Shown here: positions 26,914-39,145 of the stretch, one piece after another
Position numbering within the stretch: the first letter of the stretch is position 1
Layout of the letters: each line of letters starts with the position of its first letter
Origin: Cacajao melanocephalus
Lineage: Eukaryota; Chordata; Mammalia; Primates; Pitheciidae
Direction of reading: 5' to 3'
Assembly: GCA_963573385.1 (NCBI GenBank)
Contig: CAUYLG010052137.1
Coordinates: 24,095-88,094, forward strand
DNA length: 64,000 bases
Program-made: the position numbers and the translations under genes
The notes under the pieces: generated by a model
What the model saw: the letters and a program-made list of their open reading frames with translations, nothing else
Database searches by the model: none
Told to the model about the DNA's origin: nothing

Positions 26914-27769
26914 TTCTAAAGGACATTCAAGTAGCCTGAAATAACATTCCCTCTTTAAGTTGAGGAAAGAACTGCCAATGGAATACTGTCCTTATTATCA
27001 AATAGAAATATCAGTTGAACTAATATAAAAATAATATATTTATCAAAGGACACTTGTGAATAAACTATTCTAAAAATTAAACTTTAACTAAATTATTTAA
27101 ATATTCATCATGAATCTAAATTAGGAAATATTTCATATCATTTCTGGAAACTGTCATAAACATGACTTAATAGGACTGTAAATGACCAAATGCTGTAACA
27201 GTTATGAATTAAATCAAGTGAAATATTGAACTAATGGTATTGCTGATTATGCTAAGAACTATAGTAAATTAAACAAGACACAGCTTCTACTCAAATGGTA
27301 GCCTTTATATTCCAAGTGTCACACATGTACCCCAAATTCTAAAATTAAAAAATCATATATTTAAAATACTCAAAACTCCAAATTCTTTACTACAAACCCC
27401 CTGTAGGGACCAGGGCTAATTTTTGTTTTTTTGCATGAGAAGCCATTTTGATACTATTAAAATGCTCTTCACAAAGAGTATATAAAAAATGAATAGCTTA
27501 AAATGGCTCAAAACAGTCTTTATATCTGGTATGACAAATATTCTTCTGAAATATAAAATAGGTACAGTTAAATGATAGAAATATAAAAGAAATTAACTAT
27601 TAATACAAAACAGCTTAATTTTAACTATTAATAATGGCACTTACATGAGCTGTTATACTAACACTACATGAACAATAGCTCAATTATATATATGTATCAT
27701 TAAAAATACATCCATCCAATCTTACCCTCTAGAGGAACTACTCCCAAACAGCTATATTAACTATTACAT

Positions 27770-28660
27770 GCATATGCTTCTCAATTATTTTCCTGTGTTT
27801 AAGTAAATATATCTATAAATACATATGCATAAACACATACAGGACTAAAAGTACAAATGTTATTATTTCTGTGGTTTAAATACCTACGATTGCAATTTCT
27901 GGATCAAAGTGTATCGTCTATGTAAAAATTTAAGAGATACTACAAGTGACTTTGAAAGGCTTTACTAATTTATACTTCCACAAGTAATGTACGATAATAC
28001 TCCTTTCTGCCAACACTGGATATTATCAATTGCTTAAATGTTGATGAGTTAATGAACAAAAAATGGTAACTAGTTGTTTTCAATTTACATTTTCCTACCT
28101 GATAGTAAAGTCATATATTTACTATTTGTATTTATCCTTCTGTAGTATGTCATATATAATGTCCAAAGTTTCTACTGAGTTTTATCATTTTTGTTACTAA
28201 GTAGACAATGTTTAAAAAACCTTCTTTTATAAATGTGGTAGATATATCTCAATATATCATTTGCCAGTCTGTTATTTATCTCTGACTTTATTTATAGTAT
28301 CTTTTGCATACAAGTATTTTTCCTTTTTATTTAGGTAAATCTATCAGTTTTTCCCTTAGGATTTCAGGTTCTCTATCACCTTAAGAAAGTGTACAGAAGT
28401 AATCAGAATATTTTTCCCATACTTTCTTCAAATGTCTTGTTTTAATTTTTATATTAAGACTATTAACTCAATAGAAATTTGTTTCTGAATGTAGTATAAA
28501 GTAGTATTTTAACACTATTTTCTTCCAAATGAAGAGCCAATTTTCTCAATGTCATTTGTTGAATAATGTATCTTTTCTCCATCAGTTTGAACTGATACAC
28601 ATTTATATATTAAATGTATGTTTTTTAAATTTGTTTCTGGGTGTTTCGTTCTTTTTTTTT
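27770..28660 (-). mobile_element. Ancient L1 fragment
   Basis: Antisense L1M-age sequence ('gcttttctggatcaaagtg..', 'tgccaacactgg', 'ttctcaatgtcatttgttgaataatgtatc'). Strongly decayed. Confidence 0.6.
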
Positions 28661-28729
28661 TTTTTAATTGGTCTAACTAACTTACCTATTCCTCTACCAG
28701 AATTATCAACTACTAAAAACAGGCATCAG

Positions 28730-29540
28730 GCTCAGATCAGGAGAGTTCCATGAAGAAACATAATTTTTCAATTATTCAAATTGTCCCTGACCATATATGG
28801 AAAACCTCTCAATTCAGTGCTCTAACATTAAAATCTCACATAGAAGGCATACATAAAGAAAAATATGGACTAACCATAACTCTAAATATAGATAGAGATA
28901 TCCTAGGTCAAATATTAGCAGATTTAATCTAACAGAGTATAAAAATAATAAGTTATCCAAAGACTGAACTTATTCCAGGAACACTAGCATAGTATATTAC
29001 ATTAGGATATCTACTAATATCATTAATTACATTAACACATGAAAATGCAGAACTATTTCTATACCAAAACATTTTTAAAATAATTCAACACTTATTCCTG
29101 AAAAAACAGTAAAAATAAAATGAACCATACTAAACATGAGATGACTATTCATCAGAATCTAATACCAACCATATAAAATGCCAAAATACTAAGAGAATTT
29201 CTATTAAAATCAGGAACAAGAACAGACCAATTTTAACCATTTTTATTTAAAGTTTATAGGGTTAAGCTAATAAGACAAGAAAAGAAAGCAGTAGGTAGAT
29301 CAGAAGAGCAAAAATTATCCTAATTCTATAGATAATATGATTATACAGATAGAAAATATGAGGTTCAAAAACTATTAAAATTAGATAACTTGGTAAAGTT
29401 GCTGGAAACAAAGTAAACAGAATAACTAGCACTTTACATAAATGTAAGTACATTTTGAACTGTAGTCCAATTAAAATAATGCTAGCTTAATATTTATAAA
29501 CTGTATCAAATTGCCACACTGAAAATATTCACAGTATAAA
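28730..29540 (+). mobile_element. Ancient L1 ORF2 fragment
   Basis: Sense orientation: 'atcaggaacaagaacagaccaattttaacc', 'taagacaagaaaagaaagcag', 'gataacttggtaaagttgctgg'. These correspond to the reverse-transcriptase part of ORF2. Many indels. Confidence 0.65.
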
Positions 29541-31037
29541 ATTAAATGCAAACCAAACAGTATGAGGACCAGTTTAATCTTCACCAGCATGTGCCACATT
29601 TTACAACTTCATATTGGAAGCTTAGAAGATGGAGGAAGAAGAGCTCTATGGAATGGCATGGTACAAGTGAAAATATAAAAGCTCCTTTTACAATCTACCA
29701 AGAGTATCCTAACCTAAGAGTTATGATTAATCTGCAGCCTGGAAGGCTGAAGGAACAGAGATAACAGGAGTTCAAGAAAGGGGAGTCTCTGAAAGCCTTT
29801 CCCTAAATATATTTAGTTATCAATCACTAAGGACATGTAAAAAAATTTAGCCCAGGCCTGAGAAACTCATGACAACATCCAAGAGCTAGTACCTGAGATA
29901 TAAAAAATAAAATAAATTAGAACTATATTGGCTGTCTACTTTCAACACTTCCATTCAACATAGCACTGGAAGTCTTAGCCAGAGCAACCAGACAAGAGAA
30001 AAAATAAAGCGCATCCAAATCAGTAAAGAGTCAATGAGACAAACTGTCATTGTTTCCTGATGATATGATCATATACCTAGAAAACTCTAGAGACACATCC
30101 AAAAAGCTCCTAGAACTGATAAATTCAGTAAAGTTTCAGGATACAAAACCACTGTGCACAAATCCTTAGTACTGCTATACACCAACAGTTCTTGAGAATC
30201 AAATCAAGAACTCAACCCCTTTTACAATAGTTGAAAAAAAAAAGCAAAGCAAAAAGAAAAAATGAAAAACAAAACAAAACTTAGGAATATACCTAACCAA
30301 GGAGGTTAAATACCTCTACAAGGAAAACTATAAAACACTGCTAAAAGAAATCACAAATGACACAAACAAATGGAAACATATCCCATGCTCATGGATTGGT
30401 AGAATCAATATTATGAAAATGACCATACTGCCAAAAGTAATCTACAAATTCAATGAAATTCTCATCAAAATACTACCATCATTCTTTATAGAACTAGAAA
30501 AAGCAATCCCAAAATTCATGTGAAACCAAAAGATAGTCCAAAGCAAGTCTAGCCAAAGCAACACTGAGCAAAAAGAACAAATCTGGAGGCATCACATTAC
30601 CTGACTTTAAACTATACTACAAGGCTACAGCCAGTAAAATAGGATGGTACTGGTATAAAAACAGGCACATAGACCAATGGAACAGAATAGATAAGCCAAA
30701 AATAAAACCAAATAATTACAGCTAACTGATCTTCGACAAAGCAAACAGAAATATAAATTAGGGAAATGACACCCTACTCAACAAATGGTGCTGGGATAAT
30801 TGGCAAGCCACACATAAAAGAATGAAACTCGATCCTCAACGCTCACCTCATACAAAAATCAACTCAATATGGCTTAAAGACTTATTAACTAAGACCTGAT
30901 ACCATAAAACTTCTAGAACATCAGAAAAACCCTTCTAGACATTGGCTTAGGCAAAGACTTCATGACCAAGAACTCAAAAGCAAAATGCAATAAAAACAAA
31001 GACAAATAGATGGGACTTAATTAAACTAAAAAGCTTC

Positions 31038-31400
31038 AATGAGTTCATGTCCTTTATAGGGACATGGATGAACCTGGAAACCATCATTCTCAGCAAACTG
31101 ACACAAGAACAGAAAATCGAACACCGCATGTTCTCACTCATAGGTGGGTGTTGAACAATGATAACACAAGGACTCAGGGAGGGGAGCATCACACACTGGG
31201 GTCTGTTGGGGGGAAACAGGGGAGGGACAGCAGCGGGTGGGGAGTTGGGGAGGGATAATATGGGAAGAAATGTCAGATATAGGTGATGAGGAGGAAGGCA
31301 GCAAATCACACTGCCATGTGTGTACCTATGCAACAATCTTGCATGTTCTTCACATGTACCCCAAAACCTAAAATGCAATAAAAAAATAAAAATAAAAATA
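31038..31400 (+). mobile_element. L1PA 3' end nested in the older L1
   Basis: About 360 bp of L1PA end of ORF2 and 3'UTR with an (AAAAT)n tail. It splits the host L1 between AAAAAGCTTC and AAAAATCTTC (31028-31037, 31401-31410), which are the duplicated target. Confidence 0.93.
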
Positions 31401-32026
31401 AAAAATCTTCTGCTCAGCAAAAGAGATAATCAGCAGTGTAAACAGACAACCCACAGAGAGGGAGGAAATCTTCACAAACTAAGCATCTGACAAAGGACTA
31501 ATATCCAGAATCTACAAGAAAAAACAAATCAGCAAGAAAAAAAATAATAATTCTATCAAGAAGTAAGCTAAGGACATGAATAGACAATTTTCAAAAGAAG
31601 ATACGCAAATGGGCAACAAACATCCAAAAAATAAAAAAAGCTCAACATCACTAATTATCAGAGAAATGTAAATCAAAACCACAATGCGATGACACCTTAC
31701 TCCTGCAAGAATGGTCATAATTTAAAAATCAAAAAAAAAAATAGATGTTGGTATGGATGTGGTGAAAAGGGAACACTTTTACACTGCTTGTGGGAATGTA
31801 AACTAGTACAACCTTTATGGAAAACTGCGTGGAGAGTCCTTAAACAACTAAAAGTAGATCTACCATTTGATCCAGTAATCCCACTACTGGGGATATACTC
31901 AGAAGAAAAGAAGTCATTATATGAAAAAGACACTTGGATACACATGTTTATAACAGCACAACTCACAACTGCAAAAATATGGAGCCAGCCCAAATGACAA
32001 TCAATCAATGAGTAAAGAAACTGATA

Positions 32027-32110
32027 TATATATATAAAATATATTTAATGTGTGTGTGTGTGTGTGTGCGTATGTGTATACACACACCATGGAATACACA
32101 CACACCATGG
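32027..32110. repeat. (TA)n(GT)n microsatellite in L1
   Basis: TA, then GT, then CACACACC repeats, and a triple 'caccatgg' motif. Same L1 position as the microsatellite at 8960. Confidence 0.9.
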
Positions 32111-32695
32111 TACACACACCATGGAAATACTACTCAGCCACAAAAAGGAATGAAATAATGGCAGTTGCAGCAACCTGGATGGAATTGGAGACCATTATTC
32201 AAAGTGAAGTAACTCAGGAATGGAAAACCGAACATTGTATGTTCTCATTTATAAGTGGGAGCTAAGCTATGAGGATGCAAAGGCATGAGAATAACACAAT
32301 GGACTTTGGGGACTTGGGAGGAAAGGTCAGGGAGTGAGGAATAAAAGACTATACATTTGGTACAGTGCACACTGCTCAGGCAATAGGTGCACCAAAATCT
32401 TAGAAATCATCACCAAAGAAGTTATCCATGTAATCAAACACCACCTGTTTCACAAAAACACCTACTGAAATAAAATAATAATAATAAAACAAATATAGTA
32501 ATGATGATAACAATAAAAAACTATATTGTCTGAAAAAATGAAAAAGCCTGATAACAGCAAAAAAATCCCCTACATATAAAGGATTAAACAAAGAGTTAAA
32601 CTGAGAGACAATCCAGGAGAGATTGCAAGGGCATATCAAAAAAGGCAAACAAACAAAAACCAAACATATAAAGAGTAAATTTAGGTGGCTGTACA

Positions 32696-32830
32696 ATGAT
32701 ACTCCTTAGGACACGGGCTTTAAAGTTAGTCAGAGCTAGGTCTCAATTACAGCTCTGGCATTTATTACATGCTCTTGAATAAGTCAAGTAACATCAATTA
32801 ATGCTATTTGTTCTCTTCCTAATGATTCCA
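32696..32830 (+). repeat. MIR
   Basis: 'Gggctttaaagttagtcagagctaggtctcaattacagctctggcatttattacatgctcttgaataagtcaag' is the MIR core. Confidence 0.8.
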
Positions 32831-34429
32831 AAGGTTCCAAAATATCAAGTTGGTTTCAGATAATCTACATAAAGACCAATAACCACAGTTATAGTCCTAA
32901 AGCTGCAAAAGACATATGAAAGTTAACCATATCTGAACAAGCCGCAATGCATCCTGCAAATTGATTTTTTTTAAATCTCTCACATTGGCCTATTGATCTC
33001 CGTCATTTATTAAACAAACAAAATAATTTTTAAAAAAATTAACAGCACCACAGAAGAGGTCTAATTGTTTTAACTTTTAATTAGCAGGATTCAGGTACTA
33101 AACTGTTTTAAAATACTAAACTGTCTTTAAAGGAATTAGGTAACCTAATCTTGCTCTTAACTAACATACTTGTCCCACAGTCTTAGTTTATAAAAAGATT
33201 ACCTGAATCCAAAGACTTTTCTATCTTATTTTGAAGCTTTAGCATTTTAAGTACAGACCAATGTCAAATTACTCTCATATGTATTTTCAAAGTGAAGTGC
33301 CCAAAAAGGTGCTTCATATTTTATATGGAACATCTATCAAGTGAAAGAAAATGTATCTGAAACAAAATACACGTTGAACTATTATAAGTGGTAGCACAGA
33401 AGCAGTTGCAGTACAAAACAATTCTGAAAGAAAAGGAGTTGTTTGCAGGGACCAGTTCACATAGGTCCAATTTTTGGTCAAGTCTTTCTTTTATCAGAGA
33501 AATTGTTCTACTGAGGGAAAGTGCCTGCACCTCCGCACTACCATTCCTCATATCCTTCCTACAAATTGAGGATCAACACATACAGTCAGAGATGTCATAT
33601 ATATATATATATAAAAACATGAATTGTAGGGGTGGGGAGAACTGAAAACAACAGTACTAGAATAAAACTTACTGTAAAATTCTTAGGCTTAGATTGGAAA
33701 ATTCTCCAGATTAAACCACATCCCATTTAACACATAATGTATACTATACTTTTCCCATGAGAACACTTTGATCCTAGTATAATCCAAACTAGCATTAAAT
33801 AAGATATATTATGTGCATAATATATTTAATCCAAAACTTTAGAAGACTTCTATGACCACTGTGCAGAATACACAAAGCACCAAGAGTATAACTTTCCAAC
33901 TAAAATGTGTATTCGTTTGTGCTGTTAATTTTTTTTAAATAATGTTTAAGATAAAATGGCAAAATAGCATAACTAAACTAATTACTGCAAATAAAATCAT
34001 TATAAATTCAGGATAAAATATTTTTTAAACTATCTGTAGGCACTGGAGATTGACCCAAGAGGCAGAGTTGGAGAAGCGTCGACGTTGAAATTAACTATAA
34101 CTTATGAGGTTTGTGAACTTGTGATTTTTTTCCTGAGGGTATTCTCCAATTGACTTGTGGCAGAAAGCTGTAACCTTACTGGTTTAAATGGTCAGAGCAG
34201 AGAGTTTAAGGCTAGAAGAGAGAGAGAGGGGTGAGGGACAAAATCCTGGAGGGAAGGCAGCCTCAGAAGGGGCAAGAGCAAAAACCTACCTATAAACTTG
34301 ACCCAAATTCTTGGTTGACTGCTAGACTACATTTGCATGGGTCCAACCCCAGGCACCCAGAGAAAAATGCAGCAGCTGGAAAGTGAAAGAACTACATAGA
34401 GACTGCAGCTGTCATCCATAACAGGTGAA

Positions 34430-34895
34430 ACAGTGCAGACTCTGAATCCAGCCAAATTAATTGCTATTACAACAAAAATACTTCTTCTGAGGAACATAAC
34501 ATAATCAAGAGCAACGTATCATCCACAATATCCAATATCGATAGAAAATCACTAGGCACAGAATACATAGGAAAATGTGACCTCTATAAAAGAAAACAAG
34601 CAGTCAATAAAAAATAAGTCTGAAATGACAAAGTAGTACACAGATGCAGACTTTAATGCAGCTATTATAAATATGATCAAAGACTTACAGAAAAATATAC
34701 AAAAGATTGAATAAATGGGGAATCTTATCAGAGAAACATAAGCTATACAAAAAAGAACCAAATAGGAATTTTAGAACTAAAAAGTACTGTAACTAAAATG
34801 AATAATTTGCTAGATAGACTTAACAGCAAATTAGAGATGGCAGAAAAAACAATCAGTAAACTTGAAGATATATCAATTCATCTGGCATTTTTAAA
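34430..34895 (+). mobile_element. Ancient L1 5' region
   Basis: 'Acagatgcagactttaatgcagctattataaatatg', 'aggaattttagaactaaaaagtactgtaac' and 'cagtaaacttgaagatatatcaat' match the 5'UTR/ORF1-proximal part of L1M elements in sense orientation. Confidence 0.65.
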
Positions 34896-35229
34896 CATTT
34901 ATTTTAAACATTCTTATTGTGCTGGCCTTTTATCCTAGACATAGCACCAAGAGGTTTCTTTGAAAGTCTTTATTAATATAATTCTAGCACATAATAGCGC
35001 TTGTTAAATGAAAACAAGTGTTTTGATAAATGGTATAAATGGTATTTGATAAACGGTAATAGTCTGTTTTAAATTAGACTTCATGTTCACATCTAAAAAA
35101 GCTAGGCTAAGCTATACACTTACACAACTCTATCTCTATAGAGACAATTCATAGATTTTCTTCAGAAAAACTTTCAAATTCTGTTTAATGTTTTCTTGAA
35201 AGTCAGCATTAGTAGAAACAAAAACCTAC

Positions 35230-35362
35230 CTCCACTGATTGCTGGTACTGGAAGGTTTTGATCACTTAAATGTTCTGCTAGCATCCAAGCTGGAAGGATT
35301 CTTTTCCTCTCAGCAAGGACTGGCTGCTGCTTACTGAAGTCTCTACATTCACCTAGGAAAGA
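35230..35362 (-). CDS. APLF: APLF exon 5 (Ku-binding motif)
   Basis: This 133-nt exon gives 44 codons, about residues 164-207, plus the first base of Gly208. It carries SFLGECRD followed by RKRILPAWMLAEH. The latter is the APLF-type Ku-binding motif, which docks on the Ku80 von Willebrand-like domain and brings APLF to double-strand breaks. The basic cluster and the key Trp (position 189 in human numbering) are intact. The residue just before Trp is Ala rather than the Thr I remember in human. The acceptor is TTTTTAG above 35362 and the donor is GTAGGT below 35230. Intron 4, which separates it from exon 4, is only about 320 bp, so the two exons form a compact pair. Confidence 0.94.
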
Positions 35363-35681
35363 CTAAAAAGACACCTGTAAATTACTAAAAATAGTCATAC
35401 ATCCTTAATGAATTTGCAAAATATTTGCTTTGCAGAATGCTATCATTAAAATACCCATATGCAACTGTATACTGAGTTCATCAAATTTCTTAAACAAAGA
35501 AATTAATTATTTCTATTAAATGTTGGACTACTGCCATATTCTCTAGAGCTTAACTTAAAATCAACAGAAGTTGATAAATGCTAGCAATATTATCATAATC
35601 GACCTAATTTCAGCTGTCTTCTCTGCCCTTATAATAACTTGAAGAACATGTTATCAATGGATGAGATCTCAAATTTCTCAC
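35363..35681 (-). other. APLF: APLF intron 4
   Basis: Short intron of 319 bp between exons 4 and 5. It is free of recognisable repeats; I see nothing in it beyond the splice sites. Confidence 0.92.
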
Positions 35682-35829
35682 CACACTATTTGTGGTAGTC
35701 ATCTGGGTCTTGGCTATTTCTGCACTTCCTTCTGGTTGTGAGGCACCAGTAGTCTCAGGAGGTAAATTAATAACGGGGGACTTTGGTGTTTCATTCAATA
35801 CATTATCTTCATCAAGCATTTGACTGTTT
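35682..35829 (-). CDS. APLF: APLF exon 4 (linker with ATM SQ site)
   Basis: This 148-nt exon completes Arg114 and adds 49 codons, about residues 115-163. It begins RNSQMLDEDNVLNETPK and ends with TTTNSV. The Ser-Gln at residues 116-117 corresponds to the Ser116 site phosphorylated by ATM after DNA damage in human APLF, and it is preserved here. The rest is low-complexity, acidic and Pro/Thr-rich, as expected for the disordered linker after the FHA domain. The acceptor is TTATAG above 35829; the donor is GTGAGA below 35682. The reading frame runs on past the donor into intron, so the open frame extends further than the exon. Differences from human (memory) include Leu to Pro and Thr to Ala around ASQPEGSAE. 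Confidence 0.93.
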
Positions 35830-36000
35830 CTATAAGATAAAATAGAAACTTATCTTAAATTTTAAATGTAACACATTTCTGCTGCCTTCAGACTACATCT
35901 GAGTTATATCCCTTTTCTCAGACTTAGCGAAAACAAAAAAAGCAGATTATAGTACACTAGAATAAAATATATAGACTAGAATATGTTCTTTATTTCCTAC

Positions 36001-36041
36001 CTGCTAGCCATGAAATACATCAGTCTTTCCACATCATGGGC
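36001..36041 (-). other. Splice-bordered open segment B (possible cassette exon)
   Basis: 41 bp between a TTTCTAG acceptor and a GTAGGA donor on the minus strand. It reads AHDVERLMYFMAS plus two bases that pair in phase with exon 4. I do not recognise the peptide. Transcription is unproven. Confidence 0.3.
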
Positions 36042-36387
36042 CTAGAAACCACAATTATTTATGAGATGTGTGGCAGCCTTCTCTCTCAAGGCTTACGAGC
36101 TCTTTATTTAATATTTGTGCAGATAGTCCATAAAAATTAAGACCGCCACCCAGCCTCCAGAGAGATCATGTAAACTGCAATGGTGTCAGTTAAGCTAGTT
36201 AGACTCTTAGAGAAAAAGTAAATAAAATCCTGAGTTTCAGTTGACACATAGCTGCTACTGAAGTTCAGGCAAGGATTAACAGAGCCACTTATGAAATATC
36301 CCCAAACTGCAGTATAGCTGCAAGCTAAATGTTCTGGCATGGGAACATCCATGGTCACATGTGGGACATACTAGCAGAACCAATTAC

Positions 36388-36489
36388 CTCATACTCTCTG
36401 CAATATGCAGTAAGGTCATCCAAAGTTGTTGGGTCATTATTACTTATGTATGCATAGACATGATCCAACAAATTTGCCTTTTTGAAAAT
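36388..36489 (-). other. Splice-bordered open segment A (possible cassette exon)
   Basis: 102 bp between a TTTCAG acceptor and a GTAATT donor. It reads 34 codons without a stop (IFKKANLLDHVYAYISNN then DPTTLDDLTAYCREYE), phase 0 at both ends. The acceptor lies at the edge of an L1 3' end. No homologue comes to mind; it may be chance. Confidence 0.3.
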
Positions 36490-36496
36490 CTGAAAC

Positions 36497-36890
36497 TATA
36501 GATGAAATACTACTCAGAAATAACAATGAATGAACTACTGGTATGTGTATGAATACAGATGAAATCCCAAAGGCATTTTGCTAAGTGAAAGAAGCCAGAC
36601 ACAAAAGGCGTATTGTGTTACTCCATCTATATAACATCCTGAAATGCAAAGCTACAGGGACAGAAACCATATTAATGGTTGCCAGGGATTTATAGTGGAG
36701 TGAAGGGACACATTCCAGAGAGCCATGAGAGAATATGTGAGGAAATGGAAATGTTCTATATCTCACTCTGGTAGTATTTTAAATGACTATATTATCATTT
36801 TTAGTGCATTGAATTGCACATTTAAAAGAGATGAATTCTACTGTGTGTAAATTGTCCTTATTAAATGTGAAGTTTTAAAAACTAAGATAA
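36497..36890 (+). mobile_element. Old L1 3' end
   Basis: 'Gaaatactactcagaaataacaatgaatgaactactgg', 'gtgaaagaagccagacacaaaag', 'tggttgccagggattt' and 'attgaattgcacatttaaaagagatgaattctactg' are L1M 3' landmarks. Confidence 0.8.
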
Positions 36891-37072
36891 AAGATTTTAG
36901 AAGTGCGTCTAGCTGAGAGGAATCTAATTAACCACTTGTTCTGTTTGTTTGTTTTAGTATTTCTTACACAGTGAATAATTTCCTTCAAAGGCAGCCTTGA
37001 ATTTCAATGGCAGGAATCAGCCAAAAGAGAAAATTTACTTACAGTAAATTATTATGCAGCATCACATTTTTT

Positions 37073-37150
37073 GTTCATTCAATCAATATTTTTAAAACTT
37101 CTACTGTGTGTCACACACTGTGCCAGGTGCTAGAGATAAATTCTTGGAAA
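37073..37150 (-). repeat. L2 fragment
   Basis: 'Ttcattcaatcaatattt..ctactgtgtgtcacacactgtgccaggtgctagagata' is the complement of a LINE2 3' end. Confidence 0.65.
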
Positions 37151-37704
37151 TGTATGATTGTCATATCTATAAAAGTTCACTCCACTACAATACCAGATCC
37201 ATTTTACTCATAAGTTACAGGTGTACTTCCAAATTATAATTTTTTTCTCAAGTTTTCTTAATATTTAACATGAAAAATATTAAGAAACATTTAATAGTAG
37301 TGTGATGTGATAATTTTTCACAAGTGATAGGAATTAAGTTAACATCATCAATTCCATTTCTAGTTTATTTTCTATTCTGGCATAAGTCTGAGATGAATTC
37401 ATACACACTCTATGGTCCATATGTAACTTTTATTAACAGTTACCCAGAATAAATGTAATAACAACCTCAGAACAAAATTCTATTTAACATTTTGTTCAAA
37501 AAAAGTGCAAGTACAAATTGTTCTATTATACCTTTATTTAAGTATCAAACACTGTCACTGTGATACATATTTTTATTTTATGTTCAAATACTTCTATGAG
37601 CAATCAACTATCCCAGGATTTATAAAGCATTATTACAGGATATTTTAAATAAAAAATTAAAACTTGGAAAGTTAAATGTGATCTAATAAAGGTAATTATC
37701 TTTT

Positions 37705-39145
37705 TTATAATAGCTTTATTGAAAAATAATCCATATAACGATAAATTCATCCTGTTCAAGTGTACTATCCAGTGGTTATTAGTAATGTTAACAGAGTTGT
37801 GCCACCATCATCAGTATCTAATTTTAGAACACATTCATCACTTCATAAAGGAATTCCATATGCATTAGCAGTCTCTTCCCGTTGCCTCTTCCTCCTGCTC
37901 CTGGCAACCATTAATCTACCTTCTGTCTCTATGGATTTGCATTTTCTAGATATTTCACGTAAATGAAATACAGTACGTGGTTTTTCATATCTAGCTTTTT
38001 CACTTAGCACAATGTTTCAAGATTCATCTGTGTTGTTGCATATATAAGTATTTCATTCCTCTTTATGGCCAAATAATATTCTATTGTATGACTACACAAT
38101 ATTTATCTATTCACCAGTTGCTGGACAGCTGGGCTATTTCCACTTTTTGGCTATTATGAGAAATGCTGCTGAACATCTACGTACAAGTTTTTATGTAGAC
38201 ATAGGTTTTCAATTCTTTTGGGTATATACATAGGAGTGGAAATGCTGAGCCACATAGTAATTCCATGTTTAAACTTTTGAGGAACTGTCAGAATATGTTC
38301 CAAAGAAGCTATACCATTTTATAATCCCACCACAATGTATAATAGTTCAGTTTCTCCACAACCTCACTAACACTTGTTATTATCTTTTTGATTGTAGCTT
38401 TCCTAGTAGATGTAAAGTGGTATCTCATTGTGGTTTTGATTTGCATTTCCCTGTGACTAATGATGTTGAACATTTTTTCATGTTCTATTAACCATTTGTA
38501 TACCTTCTTTGGAAAAATGTCTATTCAAATCAGTTATGCATTTTAAAATTGGGTTGTTTGCCTTTGTGTTGTTGAGAATTATTTAAATATTCTGAATATA
38601 AGTCTGTTATGAGATACGCGATTTACAAATATTTTCTCTTACTCTGTGGTTGTCTTTTCACTTTCTTAACTGTGTCCAATTTATCTACTTTTTCTTTGTT
38701 TGCTTGTGTTTCTGGTGTTATAACCAATGCCTAATGTAAGGTCACAAAGATTTACACCTGTTTTTTCCTAAGAGTTTCATAGTTTTAGTGCTAATATTAT
38801 ATTTAGGCCTCTGATCATTTTAAGATAATTTTTAATATGGTGTACAGCAGGAGTCTAATTTCATTCATTTTCATGTGGATATCCAGTTGTCCCAGGCCAT
38901 TTGTTGAAAAGACTATTCTTTCCCCCATTTAATTGTCTTGATGTCTTTGTCAAAAACCAACTGACCCTAAATGTAATGGTTTACTTCTTGACCCTCAATT
39001 CTATTTATTTGATCTATATGTCTTTCTTTATACCAGGACTGTCTCGATTACTATAGCTTCATAGTAGGTTTTGAAGTCAAGAAGTGTGAACCATCCAACT
39101 TTTTTCTTCTTTTCTAAGATTGTTTTGGCAATTAAGTTATTCTTA
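37705..39145 (-). mobile_element. Old L1 (L1M), end of ORF2 and 3'UTR
   Basis: 1.4 kb reverse-oriented, fairly readable: 'tgtactatccagtggtt', 'gatttgcatttccctgtgactaatgatgttgaac', 'tctattcaaatcag', 'ccaatgcctaatgtaaggtcac', 'ccaggccatttgttgaaaagac', 'tcgattactatagcttc'. Confidence 0.88.

Larger units (their letters stand above)
29935..32518 (+). mobile_element. L1 (L1PB/old L1PA age), 5' truncated
   Basis: 2.6 kb: ORF2 from the reverse-transcriptase core to the end, 3'UTR ('aatcttagaaatcatcaccaaagaag') and an A-rich tail. Target duplication AACTATATTGGCTG / AACTATATTGTCTG (29921-29934, 32519-32532). A younger L1PA end is inserted at 31038-31400. ORF2 is not intact. Confidence 0.93.

Noticed and set aside
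30974..31420. 148-codon open frame on the minus strand
   Set aside because: Antisense of the join between two nested L1 copies; composition explained by the L1 3'UTR G-rich tract.
36137..36358. 73-codon frame between the two possible cassette exons
   Set aside because: No splice borders of its own; followed by an LTR-like AATAAA stretch; probably old repeat sequence.
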